DNA of 64,000 bases, taken from NCBI RefSeq assembly GCF_004295685.1, contig NZ_AP019368.1, forward strand, positions 3,263,501-3,327,500. Reading direction: 5' to 3'. A program made the translations under genes and the position numbers. The notes beneath the pieces were generated by a model. It was given only the letters and a program-made list of their open reading frames with translations. It did no database searches and had not been told where the DNA came from. The DNA comes from Fluviispira sanaruensis (GTDB lineage Bacteria > Bdellovibrionota_B > Oligoflexia > Silvanigrellales > Silvanigrellaceae). Shown in pieces: positions 48,264 to 57,398 of this stretch (within the stretch, counting starts at the first letter, position 1; every line of letters begins with the position of its first letter).

Positions 48264-48300
48264 ATAATATCTCCTCCGATATATAAAAAGGGGATATTAT
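48264..48300 (+). promoter_or_regulatory. Hairpin covering the ribosome-binding site of the small basic protein gene
   Basis: ataatatctcc (48264-48274) pairs with ggggatattat (48290-48300), an 11-bp stem with one G-U wobble and a 15-nt loop. The right arm holds the GGGG Shine-Dalgarno and ends at the base before the ATG at 48301. Folding would therefore hide the ribosome-binding site. No T-run follows, so a terminator is less likely. Confidence 0.5.
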
Positions 48301-48498
48301 ATGGCAAAGCAAGGTAATCTTAAAAAGAATATAAATTCAAAAAAAATGCGCGGAACAGATGAATTAGATCTCTTAAAAATTATTTTAGATGAAAATAAAG
48401 AACTTAAGAAGAAAGTCATGCGTTTTATTCAAAAAAGTTTAGGAAAGACATCTTCTGGCACAGCGAAAGCTGGCAAAAAAGGTGCAAAACCTATTTAA
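48301..48498 (+). CDS. Small basic protein of unknown function
   Basis: 65 residues. ATG 48301 has an AAAAAGGGG Shine-Dalgarno at 7 nt. The protein is strongly basic: a Lys-rich head, a central amphipathic helix (LLKIILDENKELKKKVMRFI) and a Lys/Gly/Ala tail resembling the flexible tails of nucleic-acid-binding proteins. I recognise no family. The start signal, the helix and codon use in keeping with the neighbours make it a likely real gene. It lies between the PLP enzyme and the arginase-family gene on the same strand. Confidence 0.68.
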   Translation: MAKQGNLKKNINSKKMRGTDELDLLKIILDENKELKKKVMRFIQKSLGKTSSGTAKAGKKGAKPI

Positions 48499-48580
48499 TT
48501 CTTGCAAATTTTCTCTTTTAAAGCAATTATACGATAGTGTACCTATTTAGATAGAACATTTTATAAAGAGAAAAATTTAA

Positions 48581-49687
48581 ATGAATATAGATGTTTTAAA
48601 ATATCTCGAACCAGCCAAATTAAATTTTAATGCCAGAGCAGAATCAATCGCTTCTAATTTTTCAAAAATATCCTTAAATTCTAAAAATAATCATTTCATT
48701 ACTGAGCAAATATCAGATAAATTTATTATCATAGGTATTCCAGATGATCGTGGTGTCATCGCGAATTTAGGAAATCCCGGAGCGAAAGAAGGGCCAAAAT
48801 TTTTTCGCGAATCTTTCTATAAAATGTATGACACGAAAATCATGCAGAAGATAACAAACTCAAAAAAATTATCGCAAAATTTACCCTCAACCAGTGTTAC
48901 TCAAGATTTTCTATCCGATAAGATTACCGATGTCGGAAATATTATTTTAGCAAATACAATTGAAGAAACCCATGACAGACTTGCTGACGTTATTGAGTTC
49001 CTATTAAGCAATAATCCTAGACTCATTTTCGTAATAGGAGGCGGCCACGACTTCACATATGGAAGTTACAAAGGTCATGTAAAAAGTAAAGAAAACGAAA
49101 TTATTCCTATTATCAACCTGGATGCACATTTTGATTTACGCCCCGTTATAAATAACGAAATAAATAGCGGCACAGCGTTTTATCGAATAATTAAAGATTT
49201 TAATAAAAACATTGCAAATGGCAAAGCCCTTTTAGAAATTGGCATTCAAAGGGAGCGCAACCCTCATTCTCTTTTTAACTACGCAATGCAAAATGGAATT
49301 AAAACTGTCGAATATATTTCCCTATTAAATATTTGGAAAGAAAATATAAGTGGAAATATACAAATACCTTCCGAGCATATCCATGATCATATTGACGATT
49401 GCTCTAAATTTGGCTTTGAACGAAAAACGGGAAGCTTGCACATTTCACTTTGCTTGGACATATTTGATCAAGCGCTTGCTCCTGGAACAAGCGCTTCGAC
49501 TCCCATTGGAGCGCAAATGAAAGATCTTTCTCAAACATTCGCATATTTTGGAAAATCAAATACATGTCGCATTATGGACATTGCAGAACTTTGCCCAGCA
49601 AGAGATACTCTTGATCAGACAGCACGTCTTTGCGCTTCTATAGTTTATCGCATCATTCTCTTAAGAGAAGAATATTCTAATAGATAA
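48581..49687 (+). CDS. Arginase-family (ureohydrolase) enzyme, formimidoylglutamase-like
   Basis: 368 residues. Metal ligands of the ureohydrolase fold are visible: His156 in GGGHDFTYG, Asp181, His183 and Asp185 in LDAHFDLRP, and a later Asp pair in CLDIFDQALAPG. Substrates in the family include arginine, agmatine, guanidinobutyrate and formimidoylglutamate. The DAHFDLRP and INSGTAFYRI sequence resembles HutG (formimidoylglutamase), but no other hut gene is present here. The substrate is therefore tentative. Confidence 0.85.
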   Translation: MNIDVLKYLEPAKLNFNARAESIASNFSKISLNSKNNHFITEQISDKFIIIGIPDDRGVIANLGNPGAKEGPKFFRESFYKMYDTKIMQKITNSKKLSQNLPSTSVTQDFLSDKITDVGNIILANTIEETHDRLADVIEFLLSNNPRLIFVIGGGHDFTYGSYKGHVKSKENEIIPIINLDAHFDLRPVINNEINSGTAFYRIIKDFNKNIANGKALLEIGIQRERNPHSLFNYAMQNGIKTVEYISLLNIWKENISGNIQIPSEHIHDHIDDCSKFGFERKTGSLHISLCLDIFDQALAPGTSASTPIGAQMKDLSQTFAYFGKSNTCRIMDIAELCPARDTLDQTARLCASIVYRIILLREEYSNR

Positions 49688-49754
49688 AATCTAGCGCTCT
49701 CTTGTCGCATTCATGAATATGAGTTACTGGAACACGTTGAGGAGGAACTTGTTT

Positions 49755-50135
49755 ATGGAGCATTCCGTACAATATATTGGTATGAACCCATATTTACCAA
49801 TATTGCTCATTTTAATTTTTGGACTGGCACTTGGCTTGGGAGTGAGCGGTGTTTCATTTTTATTAGGCCCCAAAAAACCTAATCAACATAAACTCGAAGT
49901 CTATGAATGCGGCTTGCCAATCACAAGCACGGCTGAGAGACGTTTTTCAATCAAATTCTATTTGACAGCAATACTTTTTATTCTTTTTGATATTGAAACC
50001 ATCTTTATGTACCTTTGGTCAGCAGCATTTGATTATTTAGGTTGGTTTGGAATTGTTGAAATTGGAATTTTTGTTGCAACACTTGCAATCGGCTATATTT
50101 ACGTGCTCAAACGTGGCGCGTTACGTTGGGATTAA
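49755..50135 (+). CDS. nuoA: NADH-quinone oxidoreductase subunit A
   Basis: 126 residues from ATG 49755, with GGAGG 9 nt upstream; the frame is open to 49713 without such a signal. Three membrane helices surround the conserved loop YECGLP and RFSIKFYLTAILFILFDIE. NuoA is a membrane-arm subunit near the quinone site. It starts the seven-gene nuo operon. nuoB, which usually follows nuoA, is missing here, and nuoH comes next. Confidence 0.95.
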   Translation: MEHSVQYIGMNPYLPILLILIFGLALGLGVSGVSFLLGPKKPNQHKLEVYECGLPITSTAERRFSIKFYLTAILFILFDIETIFMYLWSAAFDYLGWFGIVEIGIFVATLAIGYIYVLKRGALRWD

Positions 50136-50146
50136 GGAGATATAGA

Positions 50147-51256
50147 ATGATTGAATTAAGTATGACACAAATTTTGAGCACAATTCTTCTTATGCTTCTG
50201 GGCATTGCAGTCGGAGCACAAGTCGCTCCTATAATGAGCTGGGTCGAAAGACGTCAATGTGCGATTTTACAACGCCGAGTGGGTCCCAATCGAGTCGGCT
50301 TTTTTAAATTTAGAATATTTGGTCTTGGCCAACCTATTGCCGATGCTATAAAATTGCTTTTTAAAGAAGACTTTGTTCCTCCATATGTACATAAAGCATT
50401 TTACGTTATGGCTCCCGTTATCCCTGTCATAACTGGATTAGCCGTGACTGTTGCTATTCCATGGGGAAGTCATCTGATTGTAAATAATCAGATTGTTACC
50501 TTACAGGCTGTTAATTTAAACTCTGGATTTTTACTTATATTTGCGCTTTCATCTCTTGCAGTATATGGTGTTACTTTAGCCGGTTGGTCTTCCAATAATA
50601 AATATTCACTACTTGGAGGCTTACGCGCTTCCGCACAAATGGTGAGCTATGAAGTCGCTATGGGCATGAGCATCATACCACTCGTGTTTATTTGGGGAAC
50701 TCTCGATCTGCAAGTTATGATTGCCCGCCAATCCGAAATTCTGTTTGGCTTTTTACCAAATTGGGGACTATTTCATGCCCCAGTATCATTTGTAATTTTT
50801 CTCGTCACAATTTTTGCAGAAACAAATCGTCTTCCATTTGACCTCGCTGAGAGCGAAGGAGAGTTGGTCGCTGGATTTTTAACCGAATATGGAGCAATGC
50901 GCTGGTCACTCTTTTTCCTCGGTGAATATTCCATGATGTTTGTTATGTGTGTCTTAACTGTCTCAATGTTTTTTGGTGGTTATGAAATCCCATGGATATC
51001 TCAACATCTCCTTTTGGAATATCTCACCCCAACATTAGGTGAAGCTTTAACAAGATGGATTCTTTTCCCAATTGGTCTTGGAGTTCTTTTATTAAAAGTA
51101 GTGTTACTTATGTGGTTTTTTGTACAAGTACGTTTTACTATTCCACGTTTCCGCTACGATCAACTCATGAAATTAGGTTGGGTTTATCTTCTCCCAATTG
51201 CTCTTGTTAATTTGGTTGTGACTGCAATTATAACTGCATTTATAAAATTTCACTAA
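50147..51256 (+). CDS. nuoH: NADH-quinone oxidoreductase subunit H
   Basis: 369 residues from ATG 50147, with AAGGAG upstream, 11 nt after nuoA; the overlapping upstream ATG at 50126 is less likely. About eight membrane helices are predicted. ERRQCAILQRRVGPNRVG, the ETNRLPFDLAESEGELVAGFLTEY-type loop (seen in part around residues 230-255) and the final FxxVRFTIPRFRYDQLM are NuoH signatures. NuoH forms part of the quinone chamber joining the two arms of complex I. Confidence 0.97.
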   Translation: MIELSMTQILSTILLMLLGIAVGAQVAPIMSWVERRQCAILQRRVGPNRVGFFKFRIFGLGQPIADAIKLLFKEDFVPPYVHKAFYVMAPVIPVITGLAVTVAIPWGSHLIVNNQIVTLQAVNLNSGFLLIFALSSLAVYGVTLAGWSSNNKYSLLGGLRASAQMVSYEVAMGMSIIPLVFIWGTLDLQVMIARQSEILFGFLPNWGLFHAPVSFVIFLVTIFAETNRLPFDLAESEGELVAGFLTEYGAMRWSLFFLGEYSMMFVMCVLTVSMFFGGYEIPWISQHLLLEYLTPTLGEALTRWILFPIGLGVLLLKVVLLMWFFVQVRFTIPRFRYDQLMKLGWVYLLPIALVNLVVTAIITAFIKFH

Positions 51257-51279
51257 GAGGCTAGGGAGAGTTTTTCAAT

Positions 51280-51834
51280 ATGGCAATTCAAATTTCTTTC
51301 ATGATCATGGGAATTCTTGCGGTGTTCTTGTCCGCGGCAATGATCACACGCAAATGGCCTGTTACAGCCGCAATGCTCCTCATCATTATTATGATGCTTC
51401 TTGCAGGAATGTATGGACTTCTTGGCGCTCATTTTTCTGCAGTTGCCCAAATAATTGTTTATGCTGGCGCTATTATGGTTGTGTTCGTATTCGTCATTAT
51501 GCTTTTAAATTTACCACCTGAAGAATTGAGATATGGTAGAGTTACCTTAAATGAAATTATTTTAATTGCTATCGGGTTTCTTGGAGCGCTCTTTTTGGGA
51601 ACAAAAGTTGGCCAAGGTTATCTCACATCAGGTCTCAATTCTACAACACTTATCAATGCTCGTCCTCCTTATTACCCTGCTCAAATGAATGAAAATGTTA
51701 AAAATGTTTCCTCCCTTTTGTTTACAGATTACCTTTGGGCTTTTGAAATAGTTAGCTTTTTAATTTTAGCAGCAATTGTTGGATCTATTGTTATAGCAAA
51801 GAAAGCGAAGGTGAATGATGCCAAGTCTTCCTGA
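51280..51834 (+). CDS. nuoJ: NADH-quinone oxidoreductase subunit J
   Basis: 184 residues with five predicted membrane helices. AAMITRKWPVTAAMLL and VAQIIVYAGAIMVVFVFVIML match the conserved NuoJ core, including the helix that carries the pi-bulge in complex I. It lies 23 nt after nuoH and overlaps nuoK by about 20 nt. nuoI, which commonly sits between H and J, is absent. Confidence 0.95.
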   Translation: MAIQISFMIMGILAVFLSAAMITRKWPVTAAMLLIIIMMLLAGMYGLLGAHFSAVAQIIVYAGAIMVVFVFVIMLLNLPPEELRYGRVTLNEIILIAIGFLGALFLGTKVGQGYLTSGLNSTTLINARPPYYPAQMNENVKNVSSLLFTDYLWAFEIVSFLILAAIVGSIVIAKKAKVNDAKSS

Positions 51835-52123
51835 ATTAGGTATATATTTTTCATTATTATTATTTATTGTCGGTATTTTTGGCGTCATGTTCAGAAAAAA
51901 TATTATTTTTATGATGCTCAGTGTTGAAATTATGCTGAATGCAGCTAACCTTGCATTTATTAGCGCAAGTACACTTACAAATACCATTGATGGCCAAGTT
52001 GTTATGTTTTTCGTTATGGCAGTTGCAGCATGTGAAGCAGGAATTGGCTTGGCTCTTATCATTTCTCTTTACAGAGCTAAATCAAGCATTGAGATCGATG
52101 ATCTCAGAATGCTAAGAGGTTAA
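51815..52123 (+). CDS. nuoK: NADH-quinone oxidoreductase subunit K
   Basis: 102 residues, the normal NuoK size, with three membrane helices. The conserved Glu residues of the proton path appear in MMLSVEIMLNAANL and AACEAGIGLALI. The first ATG (51815) is followed at once by a second (51818), and either may be used. It overlaps nuoJ, and nuoL begins 1 nt after its stop. Confidence 0.96.
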   Translation: MMPSLPELGIYFSLLLFIVGIFGVMFRKNIIFMMLSVEIMLNAANLAFISASTLTNTIDGQVVMFFVMAVAACEAGIGLALIISLYRAKSSIEIDDLRMLRG

Positions 52124-52124
52124 A

Positions 52125-54080
52125 ATGCACGATCAAACTCTTCTTGCTCTTATTGTACTCTTTCCACTCATTGGCGCATTACTAAATGCATTTGTATTTA
52201 GACACATGAGCGTTGTCGTTTCTTGTTTAACAGCAACTTTAGCGGTAGCAATCCCTTTTATATTATCACTTATTTTATTTTTTGGTCCAATCGCTAAGGG
52301 AACACCTGTTATTGCAGAATTATTTGATTGGATTAGTGTTCCGTTAATTAACGGAAAAGAATTTAATATTTCTTTTGCTTTGACAGCTGATAGATTGTCG
52401 GGATTATTTTTACTTGTAATTACCGGTGTAGGTACTCTTATTCATCTGTATTCAGGTGAGTATATGCATCATGAAAACCGCCCTTATCGTTTTTTTGTTT
52501 ATTTAAATTTATTTATTGTTTCAATGCTTCTCCTTGTTCTTGGCTCAAATATGCTTGTTACTTTCTTGGGCTGGGAAGGTGTGGGAGTATGCTCTTATCT
52601 TTTAATTGGCTATTGGTATGAAGACACAGCAAACTCTATGGCAGCAATCAAGGCATTCATAGCTAATAGAGTAGGTGATGCTGGGTTTCTAATTGCTATG
52701 TTTCTTTGCTATATGCTCTTTAAAACCATTAATTATAGTGAAATTGCCACTATTATTGCTGCAACACCACAAAATTTCTATACAGAACACTCATTAGAAA
52801 TCACTTTAATTGGCCTTTGTCTTTTACTTGGCGTAGCTGGTAAATCGGCGCAAATTCCACTTTACACTTGGCTTCCGGATGCCATGGCAGGTCCAACACC
52901 TGTTTCAGCCCTTATCCATGCGGCTACGATGGTGACTTCTGGCATTTATCTTATGAACAGAGTGAGTTTTGTTCTTGTATTAAGTCCAACCGTTATGACA
53001 ACAATTGCGATTGTTGGCGCAGCCACTGCTATTTTATCTGCAACAATTGGATTTGCTCAAACAGATATTAAAAAAGTTTTAGCTTATTCAACATGTAGTC
53101 AACTCGGTTATATGGTTTTAGCTTGTGGCGTTGGCGCATTTCAATATGGTGTTTCTCACGTCATCACCCATGCATTTTTCAAAGCCTGCCTCTTCCTAGG
53201 AGCAGGAAGCGTCATTCACGCTATGCACCATGAACAAGATATTCGTAAAATGGGTGGTCTTTTCAAAAGAATGCCAATAACAAGTATTACATTTATAATT
53301 GCGACTCTTGCTATTATTGGTTTCCCAGGGTTTTCAGGGTTTTTCTCAAAAGATGCTATTTTAGCAGCAGCTTGGTCAGGACCATTTGGCAACCCAATCC
53401 TTTGGTTTGTCGGCTGGATTACTGCAGGATTCACCGCGTTTTATATGTTGCGCCTCACTTGGTTGGTGTTTTTTGGCGAATCGAGAGCTGAACATCCTGA
53501 AAAAATACATGAAACAAATTATGTTATAACTTTGCCACTCATTATTCTTGCAATTTTTTCTGCCTTAGGAGGATTGATTGCAATTCCAGAAGTTTTCACT
53601 GGCAAAGAAGATTTTATTACAAGATTTTTATCTCCCGTTCTTATGCAATCTGAAGAGATTTTAAAAGCAAGTGGTATTCATGGAAATCCACTAAGCCATT
53701 CCATGGAATTTGGCCTAATGGGAGCATCAATTATTATTGTGTTTATTGGTGCCTTGTTTGCGATCACTGTATACAAAAATGGACCTCAAGGCGGCGAACG
53801 CTTTGCCAATGCATTTGGTGGTTTTTATAGATTAATCAGAGATAAATGGCGTGTTGACGAACTTTATAATCTCGTAATTTATCAACCATTAGCTCATTTT
53901 GGTAGTTTTCTTTACAGAATTATTGATCGGAAAGTTATTGATGGTGTTGTAAATGGCATCCCTGAAACTCTATACACTGGCACAAGCGTCGCAAGCGACG
54001 CTCAATCAGGTATGGCAAGAAATTACCTCAAGTTCATCTATATTGGTGTTTTTGTTTTTGGGTTAATTCTATTTCTTTGA
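52125..54080 (+). CDS. nuoL: NADH-quinone oxidoreductase subunit L
   Basis: 651 residues with about 15 membrane helices. The antiporter-like core shows GWEGVGVCSYLLIGYW, GKSAQIPLYTWLPDAMAGPTPVSALIHAATM-type sequence and YSTCSQLGYM. The C-terminal region includes the long lateral helix that spans the membrane arm. NuoL is the most distal proton-pumping subunit. It follows nuoK directly. Confidence 0.97.
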   Translation: MHDQTLLALIVLFPLIGALLNAFVFRHMSVVVSCLTATLAVAIPFILSLILFFGPIAKGTPVIAELFDWISVPLINGKEFNISFALTADRLSGLFLLVITGVGTLIHLYSGEYMHHENRPYRFFVYLNLFIVSMLLLVLGSNMLVTFLGWEGVGVCSYLLIGYWYEDTANSMAAIKAFIANRVGDAGFLIAMFLCYMLFKTINYSEIATIIAATPQNFYTEHSLEITLIGLCLLLGVAGKSAQIPLYTWLPDAMAGPTPVSALIHAATMVTSGIYLMNRVSFVLVLSPTVMTTIAIVGAATAILSATIGFAQTDIKKVLAYSTCSQLGYMVLACGVGAFQYGVSHVITHAFFKACLFLGAGSVIHAMHHEQDIRKMGGLFKRMPITSITFIIATLAIIGFPGFSGFFSKDAILAAAWSGPFGNPILWFVGWITAGFTAFYMLRLTWLVFFGESRAEHPEKIHETNYVITLPLIILAIFSALGGLIAIPEVFTGKEDFITRFLSPVLMQSEEILKASGIHGNPLSHSMEFGLMGASIIIVFIGALFAITVYKNGPQGGERFANAFGGFYRLIRDKWRVDELYNLVIYQPLAHFGSFLYRIIDRKVIDGVVNGIPETLYTGTSVASDAQSGMARNYLKFIYIGVFVFGLILFL

Positions 54081-54097
54081 GCAGGTGAGAGGATACA

Positions 54098-55696
54098 ATG
54101 ATAGATGAAATTTCGCAGTGGATTTTATCCCTGCTCATAGTTTTTCCAGTTTTAGCAGCTTTGCTAATATTAGTGATTCCAGGAAAAGATGACTCCCGAA
54201 TTCACAGACATATTGCAATGGGTGCAACAATTCTTGAATTTATTTTTTCACTCCATCTGGTGAGACATTTTGTTCCAAACACAGCACAGTTTCAATTTTC
54301 ACAAGTTGCAAACTGGCTACCTAATTCAACAGGAATAAAATATATCGTTGGTGTTGATGGAATTAATTTAATACTCGTACTTTTATCGACTTTATTTTGC
54401 GCCATCGTAATGATAACAACTTACACATCACTCAAAACAAAAGTAAAAGGTTTTCTTGCTTTATTTTTGTTACTTGAATCTGCAATAATTGGTGTATTTG
54501 TTTCTCTCGATGTTGTTTTATTTTATGTTTTTTGGGAACTCAGCCTTATCCCTGTTTACTTTATGATCGGAATTTGGGGCGGAAAAGACAGGATCTATGC
54601 GACTTTAAAACTATTCATTTATGGAGTAATTGGCAGTTTACTAATGCTCGTTGCTCTCATATATTTATATTTTGCACACGCAAATAGTCATGGTGGACTT
54701 TATTCTTCAAATATTCTAGATTTATATTCAACCGCTGTTACTCTACCATTTAATACTCAAGCCTGGCTATTCCTTGCTGTTACTTTAGCATTTGGAATAA
54801 AAGTTCCAATTTTCCCATTTCACACTTGGTTACCTGACACATATGAACAAGCTCCAGCGACATATACACTTATGTCAGGTGTTATTCTAAAGTTAGCAAC
54901 GTATGGCCTTATTCGCTTTAGCCTGTGCTTATTTCCAAGTGCTGCAGCCTATTACGCAAAGCCAATTATGCTCCTTGCTGTGATCGGCATTCTTTATGGT
55001 GCACTTATTGCTTGGAAACAATCAAATGTTCGAAGAATTATGGCATTTTCTTCTCTAAGCCATTTAGGCTTTATCGTCATAGGGATTTTTTCTTTAAATA
55101 CGCTTGGTCTCCAAGGTGCTCTCTATCAAATGCTCAATCATGCTATTACAGCTGGAGCACTCTTTATTTTATTTAATATTTTATATGAAAGAAAAAATTC
55201 TTTTGAACTTGACGACTTCGGTGGTCTTGCCAAAGTTATGCCATGGTATGCTTTTTTCTTTGTCATAGCAGCGATGGGTTCAGTAGCATTGCCAAGTACA
55301 GGAAGTTTTATTGGTGAATGGCTTATTTTGATAGGCGCATTTCAAGCAAATCCAATTTTAGGCTCTCTGGCCACAATTGGAGTTATTATTGGTGCTGTTT
55401 ATATTCTTTGGGCTACCTATAAAATATTATTTGGGCCTATCACTCACGAAGAAAATAAAAAACTTGCCGGAATGCACAAGCACGAAGTTTTTCAATTAGT
55501 AATATTATCAATATTTATTTTTGTCCTTGGCTTTTCTTCATCTGGAATTCTTGAGCACACAAAACCAACTCTTGTTAATATTGAAAGATGTATAAAAAAT
55601 AATTCAGCTTACTCGTCTGAACTGGCCAATACAAAAAATGGAATTCTTATGCCTTTGAGTAAATTCTCTTTAGAAATTAAACAAGGAGTAAAATGA
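54098..55696 (+). CDS. nuoM: NADH-quinone oxidoreductase subunit M
   Basis: 532 residues, about 14 membrane helices. FYVFWELSLIPVYFMIGIWGG, VPIFPFHTWLPDTYEQAPA and AFSSLSHLGF are conserved antiporter-like motifs with the expected membrane Glu and Lys. The start has GGTGAGAGG upstream, 17 nt after nuoL. The stop overlaps the nuoN start by 4 nt. Confidence 0.97.
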   Translation: MIDEISQWILSLLIVFPVLAALLILVIPGKDDSRIHRHIAMGATILEFIFSLHLVRHFVPNTAQFQFSQVANWLPNSTGIKYIVGVDGINLILVLLSTLFCAIVMITTYTSLKTKVKGFLALFLLLESAIIGVFVSLDVVLFYVFWELSLIPVYFMIGIWGGKDRIYATLKLFIYGVIGSLLMLVALIYLYFAHANSHGGLYSSNILDLYSTAVTLPFNTQAWLFLAVTLAFGIKVPIFPFHTWLPDTYEQAPATYTLMSGVILKLATYGLIRFSLCLFPSAAAYYAKPIMLLAVIGILYGALIAWKQSNVRRIMAFSSLSHLGFIVIGIFSLNTLGLQGALYQMLNHAITAGALFILFNILYERKNSFELDDFGGLAKVMPWYAFFFVIAAMGSVALPSTGSFIGEWLILIGAFQANPILGSLATIGVIIGAVYILWATYKILFGPITHEENKKLAGMHKHEVFQLVILSIFIFVLGFSSSGILEHTKPTLVNIERCIKNNSAYSSELANTKNGILMPLSKFSLEIKQGVK

Positions 55697-57327
55697 TGTC
55701 GTCAAATTTTATGATGTCTCGACTCCCAGAAATTGTAAAAGATGCAATTCAAAATAGATTGTGGAACGATATTTTACCAAGTTCTTCTTTCTATCTTCTT
55801 GCAGCGCCCATTTTATTGTTACTAATTGGCTCACTTATTACCATGATTTTGGGAGTTTTCAAAACAGACCCAGAAAAACCTTGTTACCCTTCATGGTACG
55901 TTGCAGTTTTCATATGTTTTGCTTCTGCTGCTCTTGCAATCACTGCAAAAATTGAAACTCCTGTCGCTTTTCTTGGTAGCGGTGTTTTAATTGATGAGAT
56001 TTCTTCGGTATCTTTTTCAGTTATTGCTATTGGTACTTTATTCACTTTAATGGCAAGTTCGATGACAGCAATTGGAAAACAATTGTTACGTTCGGAATTA
56101 ATTTCTCTTTTATTAATGTCAGCAGCAGGACTCATGATAATGTGCTCTGCTGGAGAGTTTCTAGGATTTTTTATTGGCCTCGAATTAACAAGTATTTCAC
56201 TCTATGTTCTTGTTGGCTACCAAAGAAAAAGCTTTCAAGGTATGGAAGCAGCCATTAAATATTTTATTCTGGGTGCAGCAGCTTCGGCTATTATATTAAT
56301 GGGTGCAGCCCTTATTTATGCAAGTATTGGTTCATTGCGTTTTTCAGACTTTAGAAATTTAAATATTTCAATTGACCATCCCTTTTCTCTCCTCGGAGTT
56401 CTCCTGTTATTTAGTGGCCTCTCTTTTAAACTTGCCATTGCCCCATTTCACTCTTGGGCACCTGACGTTTATCAAGGAGCTAATTCTCATCTGACAGGCT
56501 TTATGGCTTCTTTAGTCAAATTCAGTATTGCTATTGTTTTTATGAGAATCTTAAGCTCAAGTTTGGGAGAAGGCAGGCACACAAGTTTAATCGTAATGTT
56601 CTGGGTTTTGGGAGCATTCTCAATCGTAGTGGGCTCACTTTTTGGCCTTGTGCACAACAGTCTAAAACGCATGCTTGCTTATTCATCTGTTGCCAATGCC
56701 GGTTACTTTTGTCTTGCTTTTGCTTCTCTTGCGTCCAATCCCACGAGCCTAGAAGCGAAACAATCCCTTATGTCTTACGCAGTCATTTATGCTGTGTTAA
56801 GCATGGGTGCATTTACAGTGATTGCTTGGTTTGAAGACCATAATAGAGAAGATCTTCTGAAAGAAGAACTCGCTGGAATGGGTTCTAAAAAACCTTTCGC
56901 TGCTTTTGCTCTCACTATTTTCCTTTTTGGTTTCGCAGGAATTCCTCCCGTAGCAGGCTTTTTCGGAAAATTCTTTTTAATTCTCTCTGCAGTAAATCAA
57001 GGACTTATTGGTTTATCCATTATTTTAGTCGTATTTAGCTGCTTGTCACTTTATTACTATCTTTCTGTGATGGTTGAAATGTGGTTTAAACCATCCACTC
57101 GTTATTCTGCACAAAGTAATCAAGATTCAGAAACAAATTCTGGGATGCTTATTTTATCGTTAATTGCAGTGATAGCTTCTTTATTTATCGGTATTTTTGG
57201 CCCACGTTGGGCAATTAATCTCGATTATTCACAAGCCGTAGAAAAAAATACGAGAATCATTAATACTGCGGATACGATTGAAGAACAAACCCAAGCAGAC
57301 GCTTCGGTTATTCATTTTTCTCGCTAA
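55693..57327 (+). CDS. nuoN: NADH-quinone oxidoreductase subunit N
   Basis: 544 residues with about 14 helices. GFFIGLELTSISLYVLVGYQR, KLAIAPFHSWAPDVYQGA and YSSVANAGY are NuoN signatures. It begins within the last codons of nuoM (ATGATG at 55693-55698) and is the last gene of the operon. A polar N-terminal stretch of about 30 residues precedes the first helix. A hairpin and T-rich tract follow. Confidence 0.97.
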   Translation: MMSSNFMMSRLPEIVKDAIQNRLWNDILPSSSFYLLAAPILLLLIGSLITMILGVFKTDPEKPCYPSWYVAVFICFASAALAITAKIETPVAFLGSGVLIDEISSVSFSVIAIGTLFTLMASSMTAIGKQLLRSELISLLLMSAAGLMIMCSAGEFLGFFIGLELTSISLYVLVGYQRKSFQGMEAAIKYFILGAAASAIILMGAALIYASIGSLRFSDFRNLNISIDHPFSLLGVLLLFSGLSFKLAIAPFHSWAPDVYQGANSHLTGFMASLVKFSIAIVFMRILSSSLGEGRHTSLIVMFWVLGAFSIVVGSLFGLVHNSLKRMLAYSSVANAGYFCLAFASLASNPTSLEAKQSLMSYAVIYAVLSMGAFTVIAWFEDHNREDLLKEELAGMGSKKPFAAFALTIFLFGFAGIPPVAGFFGKFFLILSAVNQGLIGLSIILVVFSCLSLYYYLSVMVEMWFKPSTRYSAQSNQDSETNSGMLILSLIAVIASLFIGIFGPRWAINLDYSQAVEKNTRIINTADTIEEQTQADASVIHFSR

Positions 57328-57355
57328 TAATAACTCTCTGAAAAGAAAGTAAACT

Positions 57356-57385
57356 AAGCCTTGCACTGCAGGGCTTTTGCTTTAC
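57356..57385 (+). terminator. Probable intrinsic terminator of the nuo operon
   Basis: aagcctt (57356-57362) pairs with agggctt (57370-57376), allowing one wobble, around a short loop, and is followed by ttgcttt. It lies 29 nt after the nuoN stop and ends shortly before the next start codon, so read-through into the next gene is possible. Confidence 0.55.
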
Positions 57386-57398
57386 AAGGACAAAAAAA

